Shown here: positions 1 through 10,433 of the stretch, one piece after another | How positions within the stretch are numbered: the first letter of the stretch is position 1 | Layout: each line of letters opens with the position of its first letter | Source of the DNA: Eubacterium sp. | GTDB lineage: Bacteria; Bacillota; Clostridia; Lachnospirales; Lachnospiraceae | Assembly: GCA_017619835.1 (NCBI GenBank) | Contig: JAFZRN010000019.1 | Span: forward strand, 21,379-85,378 | Length of the DNA stretch: 64,000 bases | Direction of reading: 5' to 3' | Translations under genes and position numbers: made by a program | The notes under the pieces: model-generated | What the model was told of the DNA's origin: nothing | What the model saw: the letters and a program-made list of their open reading frames with translations, nothing else | Databases searched by the model: none

Positions 1-1513
1 GCTCAGTGTCCGAAAACTTATTAGCAGCCTCCTTAACGGCATCGATCAATGCCTTGTTATCCGATTCTTTGTTATCATTCAGAACCTTCAGCATTCTCTC
101 GGTTCCGAACCTGTCCGAATTCGGAGCTTTAGCTTCGACTATGCCGTCAGTATACAGGAATATCCTGTCACCCGGCATCAGGTCAAAGCTCGTTCCCGGA
201 AATGTCATCCCGGGCAGAAGTCCTACAGCAGGACCATGTTCCGTCTTCTCTATCGTAAAATCCTTACCCATCTTCATGATCGCAGGATAATCGTGGCCGG
301 CATTACATACATCTACATGTCCCGTCTCAAGGTCAATGATACCGAACCATAGAGTTACAAACATTCCGGCCTGATTATCCTCTTCGATCTTCTCGTCAAC
401 AAATGTCACGATCTCCGATGGTGTTCCTCCCATCTGGGCGCGGGTTTTGATAAGGCTCTTTGATATAGTCATAAAAAGCGCCGCTCCCATTCCCTTATCG
501 GATACATCCGCGATGAGGATTGCAAAATGTCTGTTATCGATCATAAAGAAATCATAGAAATCTCCGCCCACCTCACGGGCAGGTACCGTCTGGGCATATA
601 TATCAAAATCCGTCCTGTCGGGAAACGGAGGAAATATACTGGGAAGAAGTCCTGTCTGAATCTGTGAAGCAATCTCCAGCTCATTTTTCGTTTTTGCATA
701 ATCCTTGCCGCGGTCGGCTATTACGATTCCGAAATTGATCAATATGGCAAGCATTATTGCCCCCGGCTTTGTAGATATCCCGAATTTGACATTAGTCAGG
801 AACTCAGCCAGAAACGGAAGATAGATAACCGAAGTTATCGTTATGATCTTTTGGATCGGTTCCTTGGATTTTATACACAGTTCTATCAGGCCCGGCACCA
901 GGATGAAATATAAAAATGGTTTGAAGACGTAAAACGCTTCTCTTTTATATTCTCCCGACGAATCTACTGAAAAGAATATGGGGAGGAAAAAGTCCGCAAT
1001 ACAGATGATCATTACAACTATGAAGCCGATGTTGAAGGCCGCATTCGTGAGAGTCAGCAATCTGCTGCGGTATCTGAGCATCTTATAAACATAGATCCAG
1101 AACATATATCCGATCATATAGTAGCAGATATGAAGCAGCCCGTTTGATAAGATATTCAGCACGATAGTATCCGGATTAGACTGAACCAGCCACGCACATA
1201 GATCCAGGAAAAGCGCCGAAGCACACGGGATAAGCATGGATATAAATACGACCATCTTTTCATCCGGTTCATCAACATCCATACTTCTCATACAGCTATA
1301 GTATATGATCGCACAGATGAATATCCCTATCGATTCGATTCCCGTACTGAAGGTCCATGTGGGATCCATACCATCAAAGCCACGGATCATCTGAAGGGCA
1401 AAACCCGCAACCGACAAGATCAACACATATATGAACGCCCCAAATATAACCTTCGGGTTTTTCAGAATCCTGTCGATCAGAAAATTATGTAATTTACCGA
1501 GGTTTTTTAGCAT
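1..1513 (-). CDS. Membrane-bound SpoIIE/RsbU-type PP2C phosphatase (C-terminus cut by window edge)
   Basis: Translating the minus strand from the ATG at 1513 (preceded by AAAGGGG) gives an uninterrupted frame to base 1. The first ~240 residues form several hydrophobic helices. A SpoIIE-type PP2C domain follows, with the conserved stretch REVGGDFYDFF, the metal-binding IADVSDKGMGAALFM, CNAGHDYPA and LYTDGIVEA. The family dephosphorylates STAS-domain anti-sigma antagonists in partner-switching pathways. It closely resembles the phosphatase at 55677-57200 in both halves, so the two are paralogues. It lies 20 bp after the 1096-residue effector-like gene, apparently in the same operon, which argues for a role in controlling that system. 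Only the last part of the catalytic domain is missing. Confident in the family; the physiological substrate is unknown. Confidence 0.9.
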   Translation of the reverse strand, partial: MLKNLGKLHNFLIDRILKNPKVIFGAFIYVLILSVAGFALQMIRGFDGMDPTWTFSTGIESIGIFICAIIYYSCMRSMDVDEPDEKMVVFISMLIPCASALFLDLCAWLVQSNPDTIVLNILSNGLLHICYYMIGYMFWIYVYKMLRYRSRLLTLTNAAFNIGFIVVMIICIADFFLPIFFSVDSSGEYKREAFYVFKPFLYFILVPGLIELCIKSKEPIQKIITITSVIYLPFLAEFLTNVKFGISTKPGAIMLAILINFGIVIADRGKDYAKTKNELEIASQIQTGLLPSIFPPFPDRTDFDIYAQTVPAREVGGDFYDFFMIDNRHFAILIADVSDKGMGAALFMTISKSLIKTRAQMGGTPSEIVTFVDEKIEEDNQAGMFVTLWFGIIDLETGHVDVCNAGHDYPAIMKMGKDFTIEKTEHGPAVGLLPGMTFPGTSFDLMPGDRIFLYTDGIVEAKAPNSDRFGTERMLKVLNDNKESDNKALIDAVKEAANKFSDTE

Positions 1514-1533
1514 AGCAAAACCCCTTTCTATCA

Positions 1534-4500
1534 TTAGATACTTTGAACTGTTCTATTCTGAACCGTTTTGTTCTGAACCATTTTCTTGTTTGACTTCTTG
1601 GCAAGATGCTCTCTGTTCTTTATGGCATTTGATTTTATGATCTTGTTAATCCTGGTCTTGTTCTTCGCCATCTTTGCTATATTCTCGGGATTTGTAAAGG
1701 CCTTCGGATTCTTCTTTGACTTAAGAGACTTTTCGAATACACCCAGCGAAAGCTGCTTTTCCATAAATTCCTCAAGCGAAAGCCTCTTTCCGGTATTGGC
1801 ATCTACCGGTGTCTTATTCCCCGCTGCACGATACATCTGACCGAAGATAGCATAGGCACTGTCTCTTACAAATTCTTTTTTACTGGTGTACATATCTTTT
1901 CCGAGTTCAAGACGTTTTATTGCTTCATCGGTTTTCTTGAGGAAACTTTGATTCTCGGCTTCAATCCTGATAGTTTCTTCAGCAGGGAAGCCTTCTGTGA
2001 CCACGAGCTTTCCATGAGCAAAGTCAGGTTCATACTTGGTTTTTTTCATAAAGCTTCCGTCAAGCATCTTAGGAAGAAGTGGTTTAACATATTGAGGATT
2101 ACTCTCAATAATCCCAAGTTTTGGGGCCAGGGCACTCGGAAGAGATCCGGTTACAAATCCCATCTGAGCATGATCTGCTTCATTAAACCAGTCATTCACA
2201 TGAGTATTCATACTCATCTGTTTTTTCTGATCCATTATCTCCAGATTTCTTCTGATGATCTCTGTATTACCTATGACTTCTGACGTTGCGGTTTTTACAG
2301 TTGTCGGCGTTCTGGATGTGGAAGCAGTTATCGTGGCTTTCTTTAATCGTTCCATCGACTGAGCTATTTCCATCATCGGAGTCCATAAAACCTTTGCATC
2401 GTTCATAGTCCTGAAATTCGGATCAGCCTGCTTTGCAATCTTAATATAATCTTCTCTGATGTGGAACATTTCCTGTTCAACATCAAATCTGGCTTTATAC
2501 ATATGCAGGAGCATAGTAAATTGTTTATCATGATATATATCTACATTCTTAAAATCCGTTTTCTTAACCTGTTCATCCAGCATTCCGTCAGTGACCTTAC
2601 GTCCATCATGAATCCACCTTGCTACCTTTTCCCTATTTGCCGGATCGTCGCCATTTTTGAGGGTCTGGATCACCTCATCATACATAGCCTGCTTTTCTTC
2701 TCTATAGAATCTTGGATCCATCAGATCTTCAAAACTGTATTTTCCGGTAGCAGCCAAAGCCATGATCGCTATGGATGTTCCGGCAGAACGAGTAGTCGAA
2801 AACTTGTTACAGGGTACGCCATGAATCGCTCTTGACTGTCTGTCTCTATATTTATCTCCATAAAATGCTTTATTGCTATCATTCGAAGGGTCCAAAGAAT
2901 CATGTAATTTGAATTTATCTCCAAAAAATTCCTCGGTTATTTTATTTTCTGTGATATTCTCAGCCCACTCTATATTATGCAGGGTTGAAAGAAGAACCTT
3001 TTTCATCTTTCTTACACCTGCCACCTTTTGTAATGAGGATGGTTTATCCAGATTATCCTTATTCATAAGATAATGGTCCGCAAGCTTGTTTACTTTATTG
3101 ACAAGCTTTGTATAGTCAACTCTTTCCTCACCGCCTATAGGTCTGTCATCCATTGCAAGGGCCTTCGTATAATCACGAAGCTCCTTAAGAGCTCTTTTCA
3201 TATCCCCGTAATTCCTGGAGCCGTTCAGAGTATCATTTTTCTTCACCATCTGATAAAGGTCATCTATCAGCTTAGCCTTTTCCAGAACAGAATCACGGCT
3301 GAAATCATTAAATTCTTCCTGATCTGCCCAGAACGGATCATTTGCATTATGATGCCCCATTGCCAGATCTGCCATTTCGGCATTAAGCTTTGTTAACTGA
3401 GTTTCCAGCTCCGGTCTGCAACCGGCATTTATGGTCTTAGCCATCTCTTTAAACTGAGCCGGGATTTCGATTCCGGACAGGGCATTGATTCCCTTCTGGG
3501 TCTCATGATCTGCAATCATGAGATTATCTATCATGGTTTTGGGATTCTCAGAATTCACGATATTCCGATAGATATCCGACTGCTTGATCTTATCCATGTA
3601 AGCAGCCTTAAGAGCATCTCTCCCGTAAGGAACCGACATCAGAACATCAAACTCGGAGATCGTATTATTATTGATTATATAGGAGGCTTCCTCTGCCTTT
3701 TGAGAAAATATATTGTTCTGATTCTGGGTATAACGATTCCAGTTATCATCAGCCTCAGTAAGGCCGATATTCCGAAATGTATTCTCACGGTTTTTCTGTA
3801 CAGCCTCCTGATGCTGCTTTTGCTGAATGGAACCCATGTTGGCTATGATGCTGTCAAGAAGCATCTCACCGACGATCTCTTCTTTTTCCTGCCTTGTCAG
3901 TCTTCCGACATCATTTATCAGTCTCTGCTTGCTTCTTTCAGCAGCTTTAAGAGAATCCAGCTGTTTTGAATAGCTGGTAAGTTTCTTCTCATTGATATCA
4001 GTATAATAAGTTACTTTCGGTTCAACCCGAAGAGGTCCGTCTATTACGAATTCCTTACAGAATTGATAAGATTTTTGTTCAGGAGTCAGAGCATCAGAAG
4101 AAAGGCCTGCTGAAACCCCCATGTTTCCGACCGAACTGGCAGTATAAGTTGCATAAGCTTCCAGGTAACCCTTAATCTTATTTTGTCTTCCATTTGCATA
4201 ATCATTTATTGCTGCACTCACCCGGTTTAATGCAGTATTGAATACAGGATTGAGTCTTCCGTCAATCTGTCCGTTCGAAAAAACTTCGGTCACAAAGTAT
4301 TTCTGAAGGTTTTCTATGGAACCGGCCTCTTTTATCATATCCGGAACCAAATCCTGAAGAAGTGTTCTGTCCATAAGAGCGCCAATTACCGCTGCAGAGA
4401 TCACTTCGCGGGAAAGACCGTCGGGAATCGGAAAATCATTATCCAGAGCATAAAAATCAGTGATAGGTTTATAACCCTGATCAGCCTTTTCGACCATCTC

Positions 4501-4824
4501 GTTTCTGCCCTGTCTGTAAAGATTTCTCACAGCTTCGGCATTAGATTCCTGCTGACGCCTTTCGGCCGCCTGTCTTTCACGTTCCTGCTGCTGACGTCTC
4601 CTAAGCTCGGCAACCTGACGCTGGTTCGCACGTCTGGCTCCCTGTCTGAAAAGCTGATTCAGATCAATATGCTCCTGATTCGGAGCTGCCTGATTCTGCT
4701 GCTCCGGTTCATTATTCAGCTGATCCTGAAGATTATTCAGCTCTTCATTAACCTCGGCATCACCTTCTATATCCTGATTGAAGAAATTATTAAGATTATC
4801 ATTTACATTTTCTACTTCCTTCAT
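1534..4824 (-). CDS. Large leaderless effector-like protein, MKEV start, duplicated-module family
   Basis: 1096 residues with no signal peptide or membrane segment. The start carries the MKEVE motif shared with three other genes here and an AAAGGA ribosome binding site. Residues ~10-110 are Gln/Asn/Arg-rich and low complexity. From roughly residue 510 to 1075 the protein parallels the second half of the 973-residue protein at 7497-10418: a helical segment with an LxGSRNYGDMKRALKEL-like stretch, then RSAGTSIAIMALAATGKYSF, then a C-terminal block with SAYAIFGQMYRAAGN and SKKNPKAF. The last ~40 residues are very basic and Asn/Lys-rich. No enzymatic motif recognised. It follows the 844-residue gene by 13 bp and precedes a PP2C gene. 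Absence of a signal peptide, kinship with neighbours and linkage to a VirB4/VirD4 locus suggest a T4SS substrate; that role is inferred. Confidence 0.85.
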   Translation of the reverse strand: MKEVENVNDNLNNFFNQDIEGDAEVNEELNNLQDQLNNEPEQQNQAAPNQEHIDLNQLFRQGARRANQRQVAELRRRQQQERERQAAERRQQESNAEAVRNLYRQGRNEMVEKADQGYKPITDFYALDNDFPIPDGLSREVISAAVIGALMDRTLLQDLVPDMIKEAGSIENLQKYFVTEVFSNGQIDGRLNPVFNTALNRVSAAINDYANGRQNKIKGYLEAYATYTASSVGNMGVSAGLSSDALTPEQKSYQFCKEFVIDGPLRVEPKVTYYTDINEKKLTSYSKQLDSLKAAERSKQRLINDVGRLTRQEKEEIVGEMLLDSIIANMGSIQQKQHQEAVQKNRENTFRNIGLTEADDNWNRYTQNQNNIFSQKAEEASYIINNNTISEFDVLMSVPYGRDALKAAYMDKIKQSDIYRNIVNSENPKTMIDNLMIADHETQKGINALSGIEIPAQFKEMAKTINAGCRPELETQLTKLNAEMADLAMGHHNANDPFWADQEEFNDFSRDSVLEKAKLIDDLYQMVKKNDTLNGSRNYGDMKRALKELRDYTKALAMDDRPIGGEERVDYTKLVNKVNKLADHYLMNKDNLDKPSSLQKVAGVRKMKKVLLSTLHNIEWAENITENKITEEFFGDKFKLHDSLDPSNDSNKAFYGDKYRDRQSRAIHGVPCNKFSTTRSAGTSIAIMALAATGKYSFEDLMDPRFYREEKQAMYDEVIQTLKNGDDPANREKVARWIHDGRKVTDGMLDEQVKKTDFKNVDIYHDKQFTMLLHMYKARFDVEQEMFHIREDYIKIAKQADPNFRTMNDAKVLWTPMMEIAQSMERLKKATITASTSRTPTTVKTATSEVIGNTEIIRRNLEIMDQKKQMSMNTHVNDWFNEADHAQMGFVTGSLPSALAPKLGIIESNPQYVKPLLPKMLDGSFMKKTKYEPDFAHGKLVVTEGFPAEETIRIEAENQSFLKKTDEAIKRLELGKDMYTSKKEFVRDSAYAIFGQMYRAAGNKTPVDANTGKRLSLEEFMEKQLSLGVFEKSLKSKKNPKAFTNPENIAKMAKNKTRINKIIKSNAIKNREHLAKKSNKKMVQNKTVQNRTVQSI

Positions 4825-4837
4825 ATCGAAAATCCTT

Positions 4838-7372
4838 TTATCTTACATTCTCTCTTGCCTTTGGCTTACTTTTCTCAGCCGCCATTCTCCTATCATGAGC
4901 CATCTTTGCTCTTTCGGCTCCATATCCTTTAGCGAATCTGTTTGCGTCCGAAAGAATATTGTCCTTTCGGACCTCATTGATCTTGTTCACTACCTTAATG
5001 ACACTTTCGTTCATAGCTTTACCTTCATGCCTTGTATATTTGGATACTATCGAAAGTGCATCCATAGAATTGGCAAATGCGTCATTGCCTTTATCCTGAA
5101 TCCTTACGGTTTCTTTTCCTTTAACATACTTCTGTACGGCCATTACTACTTTTATATTTGCATTTGCAAAGGCATCCGCTTTTTGTTCTTCGGTCATACC
5201 TGCCGTCTTTTCATTCATTTCAGATGCCTCTTTGATAGCGTTGCAAAGTGCCGTGTATTCATTGCTTCTTCCCTTGGAGGTTCTCATGGAATCCTTAAGT
5301 GTATTCATATCCCGGACAAAATCATCATATTTTCCGTTCTTAATTCCATACAGACCAACACGGATATTAACAGCTTCCCGGATCATTGATTTTTCGTCCT
5401 TGGTGGCATCCATAAGGCGCTCTTTACCACCCTTTTTAGTATCATAATCCGGATTGGTTTTGATGCAGTAGAATTCTTCTATCTCATTTGCGGCCTTGTG
5501 TATATCCTTAACACTGAATTTTTTACCTTCCTTCTTCAGTGAATACGCTGCTATGACCTTGGCGATATTTGTCTTCTTTTCACCAACGGTTTTTCCGGAA
5601 TACTTACCGGAATGAAGTCTGATATACTTATCAAAGCTGACTTCCGCAGCAGAATTCTTAAGAATGGAAACCGTACTTTCCAGATTTTCTGAAAGCTCAT
5701 CCAAAGTGCCTATACGGTTTGACTCTCCAGCTATTAATCCTTCGGTTTTTTCTGTAGACTTCTCAAAGGATTTACAATTCTTAACAGCCTTCTTAATAGC
5801 AGAAGCATTGGTCGCAAGCTGTTTTGTATATTTTTCCTTTAATTTATCATCCGATAAGCTCTCTGCCGCTCTTATCTTCTTATAGATTCTCTTATGTTCC
5901 ATAAGCGAAGCAGCCAGCTTCTCATAACTATCCTTGGACTCATCCGGCTTCACATTACAGTCAGCCAGAGAATCCGAAAGCTTCTTCAGCGAATCATCTA
6001 TAGATCTGATATAAGCATCATCACCAACCTTTGGAAGGATGGTCAGCTTATTCAGCTTTTTTGCTTTCTCAATATATTTCAGTTTCAGATTTGCATCTTC
6101 TACTTTTGACAAATTGCCGCCATCATTAGCCTTGGCATAAGCCTCAGTGATCTTTTCAGCATTTTCCTTCATCTGAAATATATTCTGCATGGTTTTAACC
6201 ATCTTTTCAGCTGCTTTAAACTCAGAAGAATCTGTCATTCCTTTTTCTTTAAGATCCTCGTATTTATCAGCTGCATTATCAAACATTTCCCTCAGCGACC
6301 TGTCTATTAACGCTGCAGCATTCTGGGCACTTGCAGGATAGATTTGTTTTTCCGGTTTAACAAGTTTAGCCTCGACCTCTCGGTTCTTATCAGATATTAT
6401 TTCCACCGATTCATACTTATAATCTTTACCGAGGTGGGTAAAATGTTCAAGACAATAGCGTAAATCTTTATATGCTAATGTTTCTTTATCCGGCCAGTCA
6501 ATGGAATCAAATTCCTTTAAAAGATGGTTAGCAACCTTAACCGTAGATTTGATCTGTTTTTCATAATGATCATGCTGATCGAGTAGCGCATTAAGCGAAT
6601 CCTCAAGTGCTTCAAGTTCTTCAGCTGACTTGCAGGACTGCACTACCTTCAGATGCTTTGGTAAGTCTGCAAAAGGCGATTCACCCGGAGCAAGCTCTCC
6701 CTGCTTATACCTGAAGCCGAGAGAATTATGATAATCTCTGTTTTCGAACTCCTCCGTATAGTCAAGGGTTTTTTCGTGGGAAATGCCTTTTTTCTCCTCA
6801 ATACTCTTATAAACTCTTTCGCTTGTCTCAACATTTATTTCCTGTGCTTTTTTACCGTTAATGCTCTTTCCTTCCAGAGAATTATTCAGAGTTCTATAGA
6901 AATGGACATAGGCATCAGAAGCTACACCATCATCCCTCATTACAAGATCATGGGCAATCTTCCTGACTGTTTTGGGTTCATCCTTTACAAGCTCAGTTCC
7001 CTTTACTTTGCCTCTCTTTATCTGTTCCACGTAGGCATCTCTTCTGCTACCGGCATCGTAAACCGCATTATAATATTTTTCCGAAAAGGCCTGCATGATC
7101 TGATTAAGAAAAGCAACGTTCTCCGGGTTTATTTCTTTACCCTCTTTCTTTGATTCTTCACCTTCCTTTACAGGTGACAGTTCCTTTAAAAATTTTTCGG
7201 TTTCTGAAAGGCGTGCATTTGCACCTTCATCTCCCATACCGCCATTATAATAATCTTCATGAGCTTCGTAGATCATGTCAACAAGCTCGTTTACTTTACC
7301 CTCATCCTTCAGCTGACGAAGGTTAAGAGCAAACTGCTCGGGTGTTACATCTTTAAACTTTATATCTGCCAT
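4838..7372 (-). CDS. Large helical leaderless protein, possible T4SS substrate
   Basis: 844 residues, Lys/Glu-rich and predicted mostly helical, starting MADIKFKDVTPEQF after AAGGAG. There is no signal peptide, membrane segment or catalytic motif that I recognise. The C-terminus is basic and disordered (KSKPKARENVR), like the tails of the other leaderless proteins in the island. It is the first gene behind the promoter at 7423-7455, which has the GTTGC repeat architecture shared with the pilin gene, and it is followed 13 bp later by the 1096-residue gene. Co-regulation with the pilin and the tail suggest a secreted effector or a chaperone/scaffold for effectors. Function unknown. Confidence 0.8.
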   Translation of the reverse strand: MADIKFKDVTPEQFALNLRQLKDEGKVNELVDMIYEAHEDYYNGGMGDEGANARLSETEKFLKELSPVKEGEESKKEGKEINPENVAFLNQIMQAFSEKYYNAVYDAGSRRDAYVEQIKRGKVKGTELVKDEPKTVRKIAHDLVMRDDGVASDAYVHFYRTLNNSLEGKSINGKKAQEINVETSERVYKSIEEKKGISHEKTLDYTEEFENRDYHNSLGFRYKQGELAPGESPFADLPKHLKVVQSCKSAEELEALEDSLNALLDQHDHYEKQIKSTVKVANHLLKEFDSIDWPDKETLAYKDLRYCLEHFTHLGKDYKYESVEIISDKNREVEAKLVKPEKQIYPASAQNAAALIDRSLREMFDNAADKYEDLKEKGMTDSSEFKAAEKMVKTMQNIFQMKENAEKITEAYAKANDGGNLSKVEDANLKLKYIEKAKKLNKLTILPKVGDDAYIRSIDDSLKKLSDSLADCNVKPDESKDSYEKLAASLMEHKRIYKKIRAAESLSDDKLKEKYTKQLATNASAIKKAVKNCKSFEKSTEKTEGLIAGESNRIGTLDELSENLESTVSILKNSAAEVSFDKYIRLHSGKYSGKTVGEKKTNIAKVIAAYSLKKEGKKFSVKDIHKAANEIEEFYCIKTNPDYDTKKGGKERLMDATKDEKSMIREAVNIRVGLYGIKNGKYDDFVRDMNTLKDSMRTSKGRSNEYTALCNAIKEASEMNEKTAGMTEEQKADAFANANIKVVMAVQKYVKGKETVRIQDKGNDAFANSMDALSIVSKYTRHEGKAMNESVIKVVNKINEVRKDNILSDANRFAKGYGAERAKMAHDRRMAAEKSKPKARENVR

Positions 7373-7422
7373 TTCATGAACTCCTTTTCTTAGTACTTAA
7401 TATTTCTCTATACTAATAAAAA

Positions 7423-7455
7423 ATTATATCAACGAACGTGCAACAAAAGGGCAAC
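7423..7455 (-). promoter_or_regulatory. GTTGC-repeat promoter A (upstream of 844-residue protein operon)
   Basis: Read on the minus strand, GTTGC occurs at 7455, again 11 bp later, and as GTTGA 22 bp later, immediately followed by TATAAT (7428-7423) with an extended TGA before it. No TTGACA-like -35 is present. The first GTTGC lies exactly 27 bp upstream of the -10, the same as at the four other sites in the window. The start codon is about 50 bp downstream. This is the best copy of the motif, with three repeats in phase. Confidence 0.8.
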
Positions 7456-7457
7456 AC

Positions 7458-7490
7458 AAAAAAATGCCAGTTTGCAAACTGACATTTTTT
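7458..7490 (-). terminator. Rho-independent terminator after 973-residue gene
   Basis: A 12-bp near-perfect inverted repeat (ATGTCAGTTTG / CAAACTGGCAT on the minus strand) followed by seven T lies just after the stop codon at 7497. It is AT-flanked on both sides, so it may act in both directions. It directly abuts promoter A. Confidence 0.85.
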
Positions 7491-7496
7491 AATTCA

Positions 7497-10418
7497 TTAT
7501 ACATTTGGTACTTTGGGTACGCCATTTTGTGCTTTTGGCTCCTTTACCGGAGCATTTATCGTAGGCCCCTTCTTTGCATTGGTATATCGGAGTGCTTCTT
7601 TCTTATTAGTCTCTATGATCTTTCTCATGCTCTCTTCATTCGTAGCCATCTTAACTACAGTAGAAGGCTTTACGAACTTACTAGGATTCTTATTGGATCT
7701 TAAGGACTCCTGAAAATCTTTGCTCCTTATTTTCTTTGCAGCATATTCCTCTAAGGTAAGCTTCTTTCCGGTCTTTGCATCGATCGGCGGTCGGTTTCCT
7801 GACATCCTGTACATCTGCCCGAATATTGCATATGCAGAATCCTTGATAAATGAATCAACACTCTTATACTTACCGGCTTTCAGTCTGTCTAACGCCATAT
7901 CGGTCTTTTTAAGGAATTTCTGATTGTCCGCGTATTCCTTCATCTCTTCTTTTGAAGGAAAGCCCGTGATCTTTGCCTTACCCTTAGTCATATCCATGGA
8001 CATCTCAACATTCTTAAGGAGAGTGCCGTCCACAATCCCCTTGGTAACAAGCTGTGAAAACTTCGGATCATTATCGAGATATCTGAACTTCCCCTTTAAT
8101 TCCTGCTGCCCAACCGCTGAAGCAAGAGCAAGATTCTCCATTTTCTTTTCCCGAGGAATCCAGTCCCTCATCGGCTTATCCTTTGCTTCACTTTTCTGCA
8201 AATCAGCAAGAGACTTTAAGGTTTTTTTGATAAATGCACCCTGCAGCACCAATATACTTGCGGTATTATCAAGATTTTCCTTATGAGTCATCATTTCGAC
8301 TGCCGCATTCTGCTGCTTGTTCATTGCATCATTGATATCTCTAAGCGGCGTATTCCTTCCTGTCCACCACTTCTTGTAATCATTCCACGAATTCATCTCG
8401 GGATGATCATGCTTTGCAATCTCAAATATCTCATTCTGACAATGTGCCATCTCCTGCCATGCATCCTGCTGATGTAGCGTCAAATGAAGCATCTGACAGA
8501 ATGTCTTATTCTGACGGATATTCGGATTGGAAAAATCGACAGTCTTTGCTGTATCTTCTATCATTTTCTCCGTTGCGATCTGTCCCTTATATATCTGCTC
8601 TGCTATCCATTTACTATGTTCATTTCCGGGAGCCGAATTCTTAATATGTTCAGCTACCGTATCATACATTGCAGCCTTCTCTGCACGGAGCTTACTGTTA
8701 TCCATCAGCTCGTCCATTGTATATTTGCCTGTAGCAGCAAGCGCAAATATAGAAATACTGAGTGCTCCCGAACGTTGTAATGAAAAACCGTTATTACTTA
8801 ACTCACGCGTCTTCGGATCCGCGTACTTCTGTCCATAAAAGGCATTATTATCACAACGCCATGGATCTGTTTCATTATATGTCTTGTTGACATCTCCGAA
8901 TACTTCCTTTATCACAGCCTCCTTCATGGAAGCCGCTGCTTCTTTAAGTGGTGCAACGTTAGCCTTAAGTGCATTTCTCAGCTTCTTCATGCCATCAACT
9001 CTTTTTTGAGCATAAGGTGAGTTGATATCCGTCTTTTCGGCAAGGTACTTTTCCGCCAGCTTATCAACATCATTTGCCAGCGAACGGTATCTGACCATCT
9101 CAGGTTCACCAAGTACCATACCATGCTTAGCATACTTTTCGGAAAGTTCCTTTAACTCTTTTAACTTGGAAAGAGTATTCTTATAATTATTATTCTTTGA
9201 GCCGCCCCATGTATTGTTACCGTCGATCAGCTTATACAGCTCACCTATAAGCTTGGCATTTTTCTTAACTGCGTTAGGATCCAGAGAAGTAAATCCGTAC
9301 TTTGTGAAATCTTCTTTTGCAGTTTTAACACTTTTTGCAGCCTTCTTCTCAACCTTGACAGGCTTTGGAAGTATGACCTTGCTGTTATCCGAGTCAAGTA
9401 TCGGAGGATTGATAACATTAAGCTCCTCATTTTTTATCTCATAAGATGAGCCCTTAAAAAGTGTGCCCTGAATACTGTGCTTCACTAATTGCTGTGATAA
9501 TTCATCATCAAACCGAGTATCAATCCAGTCATCATTAAGAAAAGAACCTGTGAATGCTCCCTCCAGATTATGATAGAAGGTTCTTCCCTGTTTTTTCAGA
9601 GAATACTCGGTAAGAGGAATATCATTTTCTCTCCAATCCTCAACGAGTTTTTTCATTTCATTTACCATGAAAGCACCCGTAACAACACTCAAAGGATTTG
9701 CCGTTGGATTATTATTCTTTATTTTTTGATATCCGTTCATGATTTTATACTGGTCGTTTGCAAACTCTGTCATCATTCCTATGTACTTATCAAGCATATA
9801 ATCATGAGCTTCATCTTTCGTTTTGATATCCGGCGCTTCTCTCTGAACAAAATCAAGCTGCTCTTTACTGTAATTGGCATCTAACTCCTGCCATGCATCA
9901 TGCATCATAACCGAAAGACCCGCAAGCTTCTGGAACGAGGGAGAATACTCATAGTTAGGATCATCAAGATTAAGCCGGGAGGCATAGTCGCTCACAACCT
10001 CTGAGCCTCTTTTAAGACCATTTGTTAAAGTTTCATGGATAAGCTTCTTATCCTCATCATTTCCCCTGAGCGTAGCCTTGATATATTTATCGAACATTTT
10101 CTGCTTTTCTTCTACGAAAGCATTCGGGTCACATATCTCTTCAAAGGTATACTTCGGATTACCCGCTTTGTCTTTTTCCAAAAGAAGTGCAAGCACAGTT
10201 ATACTGTAACCTGCTGAACGTCCTATACTTAGTTTGCCCGGATTACCACCCTTAAATTGATCCATCTTGCCCTTATAAAGAGGACCCTCAAGACTCTCCC
10301 TGAATGCCGGATTAGTCTTTGCATCATAGATCTTTTTCAGATTATTGGCATACTCCATCTTCTGATCGATGTTTTCAAACTCCGGTAACTTCTCATCAAT
10401 TAATTCAACTTCCTTCAT
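7497..10418 (-). CDS. Effector-like protein with tandemly duplicated module, MKEV start
   Basis: 973 residues, no signal peptide, starting MKEVELIDEK after GAGGG. The protein contains the same module twice. Copy one (about residues 30-345) includes SAGYSITVLALLL and FEEICDPNAFVEEKQKMFDK. Copy two (about 500-860) includes SGALSISIFALAATGKYTM and MDELMDNSKLRAEKAAMYD. A linking helical region (~370-490, with LYKLIDGNNTWGGSKNNNY) and a C-terminal block (SAYAIFGQMYRMSGN, SNKNPSKF) are shared with the 1096-residue protein at 1534-4824. The tail is Lys/Pro/Asn-rich (KEPKAQNGVPKVPNV). It is the last gene of the kinase-calpain operon, 15 bp after the calpain-like gene, and is followed by a terminator. 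No catalytic motif recognised; T4SS substrate by context. Confidence 0.85.
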   Translation of the reverse strand: MKEVELIDEKLPEFENIDQKMEYANNLKKIYDAKTNPAFRESLEGPLYKGKMDQFKGGNPGKLSIGRSAGYSITVLALLLEKDKAGNPKYTFEEICDPNAFVEEKQKMFDKYIKATLRGNDEDKKLIHETLTNGLKRGSEVVSDYASRLNLDDPNYEYSPSFQKLAGLSVMMHDAWQELDANYSKEQLDFVQREAPDIKTKDEAHDYMLDKYIGMMTEFANDQYKIMNGYQKIKNNNPTANPLSVVTGAFMVNEMKKLVEDWRENDIPLTEYSLKKQGRTFYHNLEGAFTGSFLNDDWIDTRFDDELSQQLVKHSIQGTLFKGSSYEIKNEELNVINPPILDSDNSKVILPKPVKVEKKAAKSVKTAKEDFTKYGFTSLDPNAVKKNAKLIGELYKLIDGNNTWGGSKNNNYKNTLSKLKELKELSEKYAKHGMVLGEPEMVRYRSLANDVDKLAEKYLAEKTDINSPYAQKRVDGMKKLRNALKANVAPLKEAAASMKEAVIKEVFGDVNKTYNETDPWRCDNNAFYGQKYADPKTRELSNNGFSLQRSGALSISIFALAATGKYTMDELMDNSKLRAEKAAMYDTVAEHIKNSAPGNEHSKWIAEQIYKGQIATEKMIEDTAKTVDFSNPNIRQNKTFCQMLHLTLHQQDAWQEMAHCQNEIFEIAKHDHPEMNSWNDYKKWWTGRNTPLRDINDAMNKQQNAAVEMMTHKENLDNTASILVLQGAFIKKTLKSLADLQKSEAKDKPMRDWIPREKKMENLALASAVGQQELKGKFRYLDNDPKFSQLVTKGIVDGTLLKNVEMSMDMTKGKAKITGFPSKEEMKEYADNQKFLKKTDMALDRLKAGKYKSVDSFIKDSAYAIFGQMYRMSGNRPPIDAKTGKKLTLEEYAAKKIRSKDFQESLRSNKNPSKFVKPSTVVKMATNEESMRKIIETNKKEALRYTNAKKGPTINAPVKEPKAQNGVPKVPNV

Positions 10419-10433
10419 ATCATTTTCCCTCTA

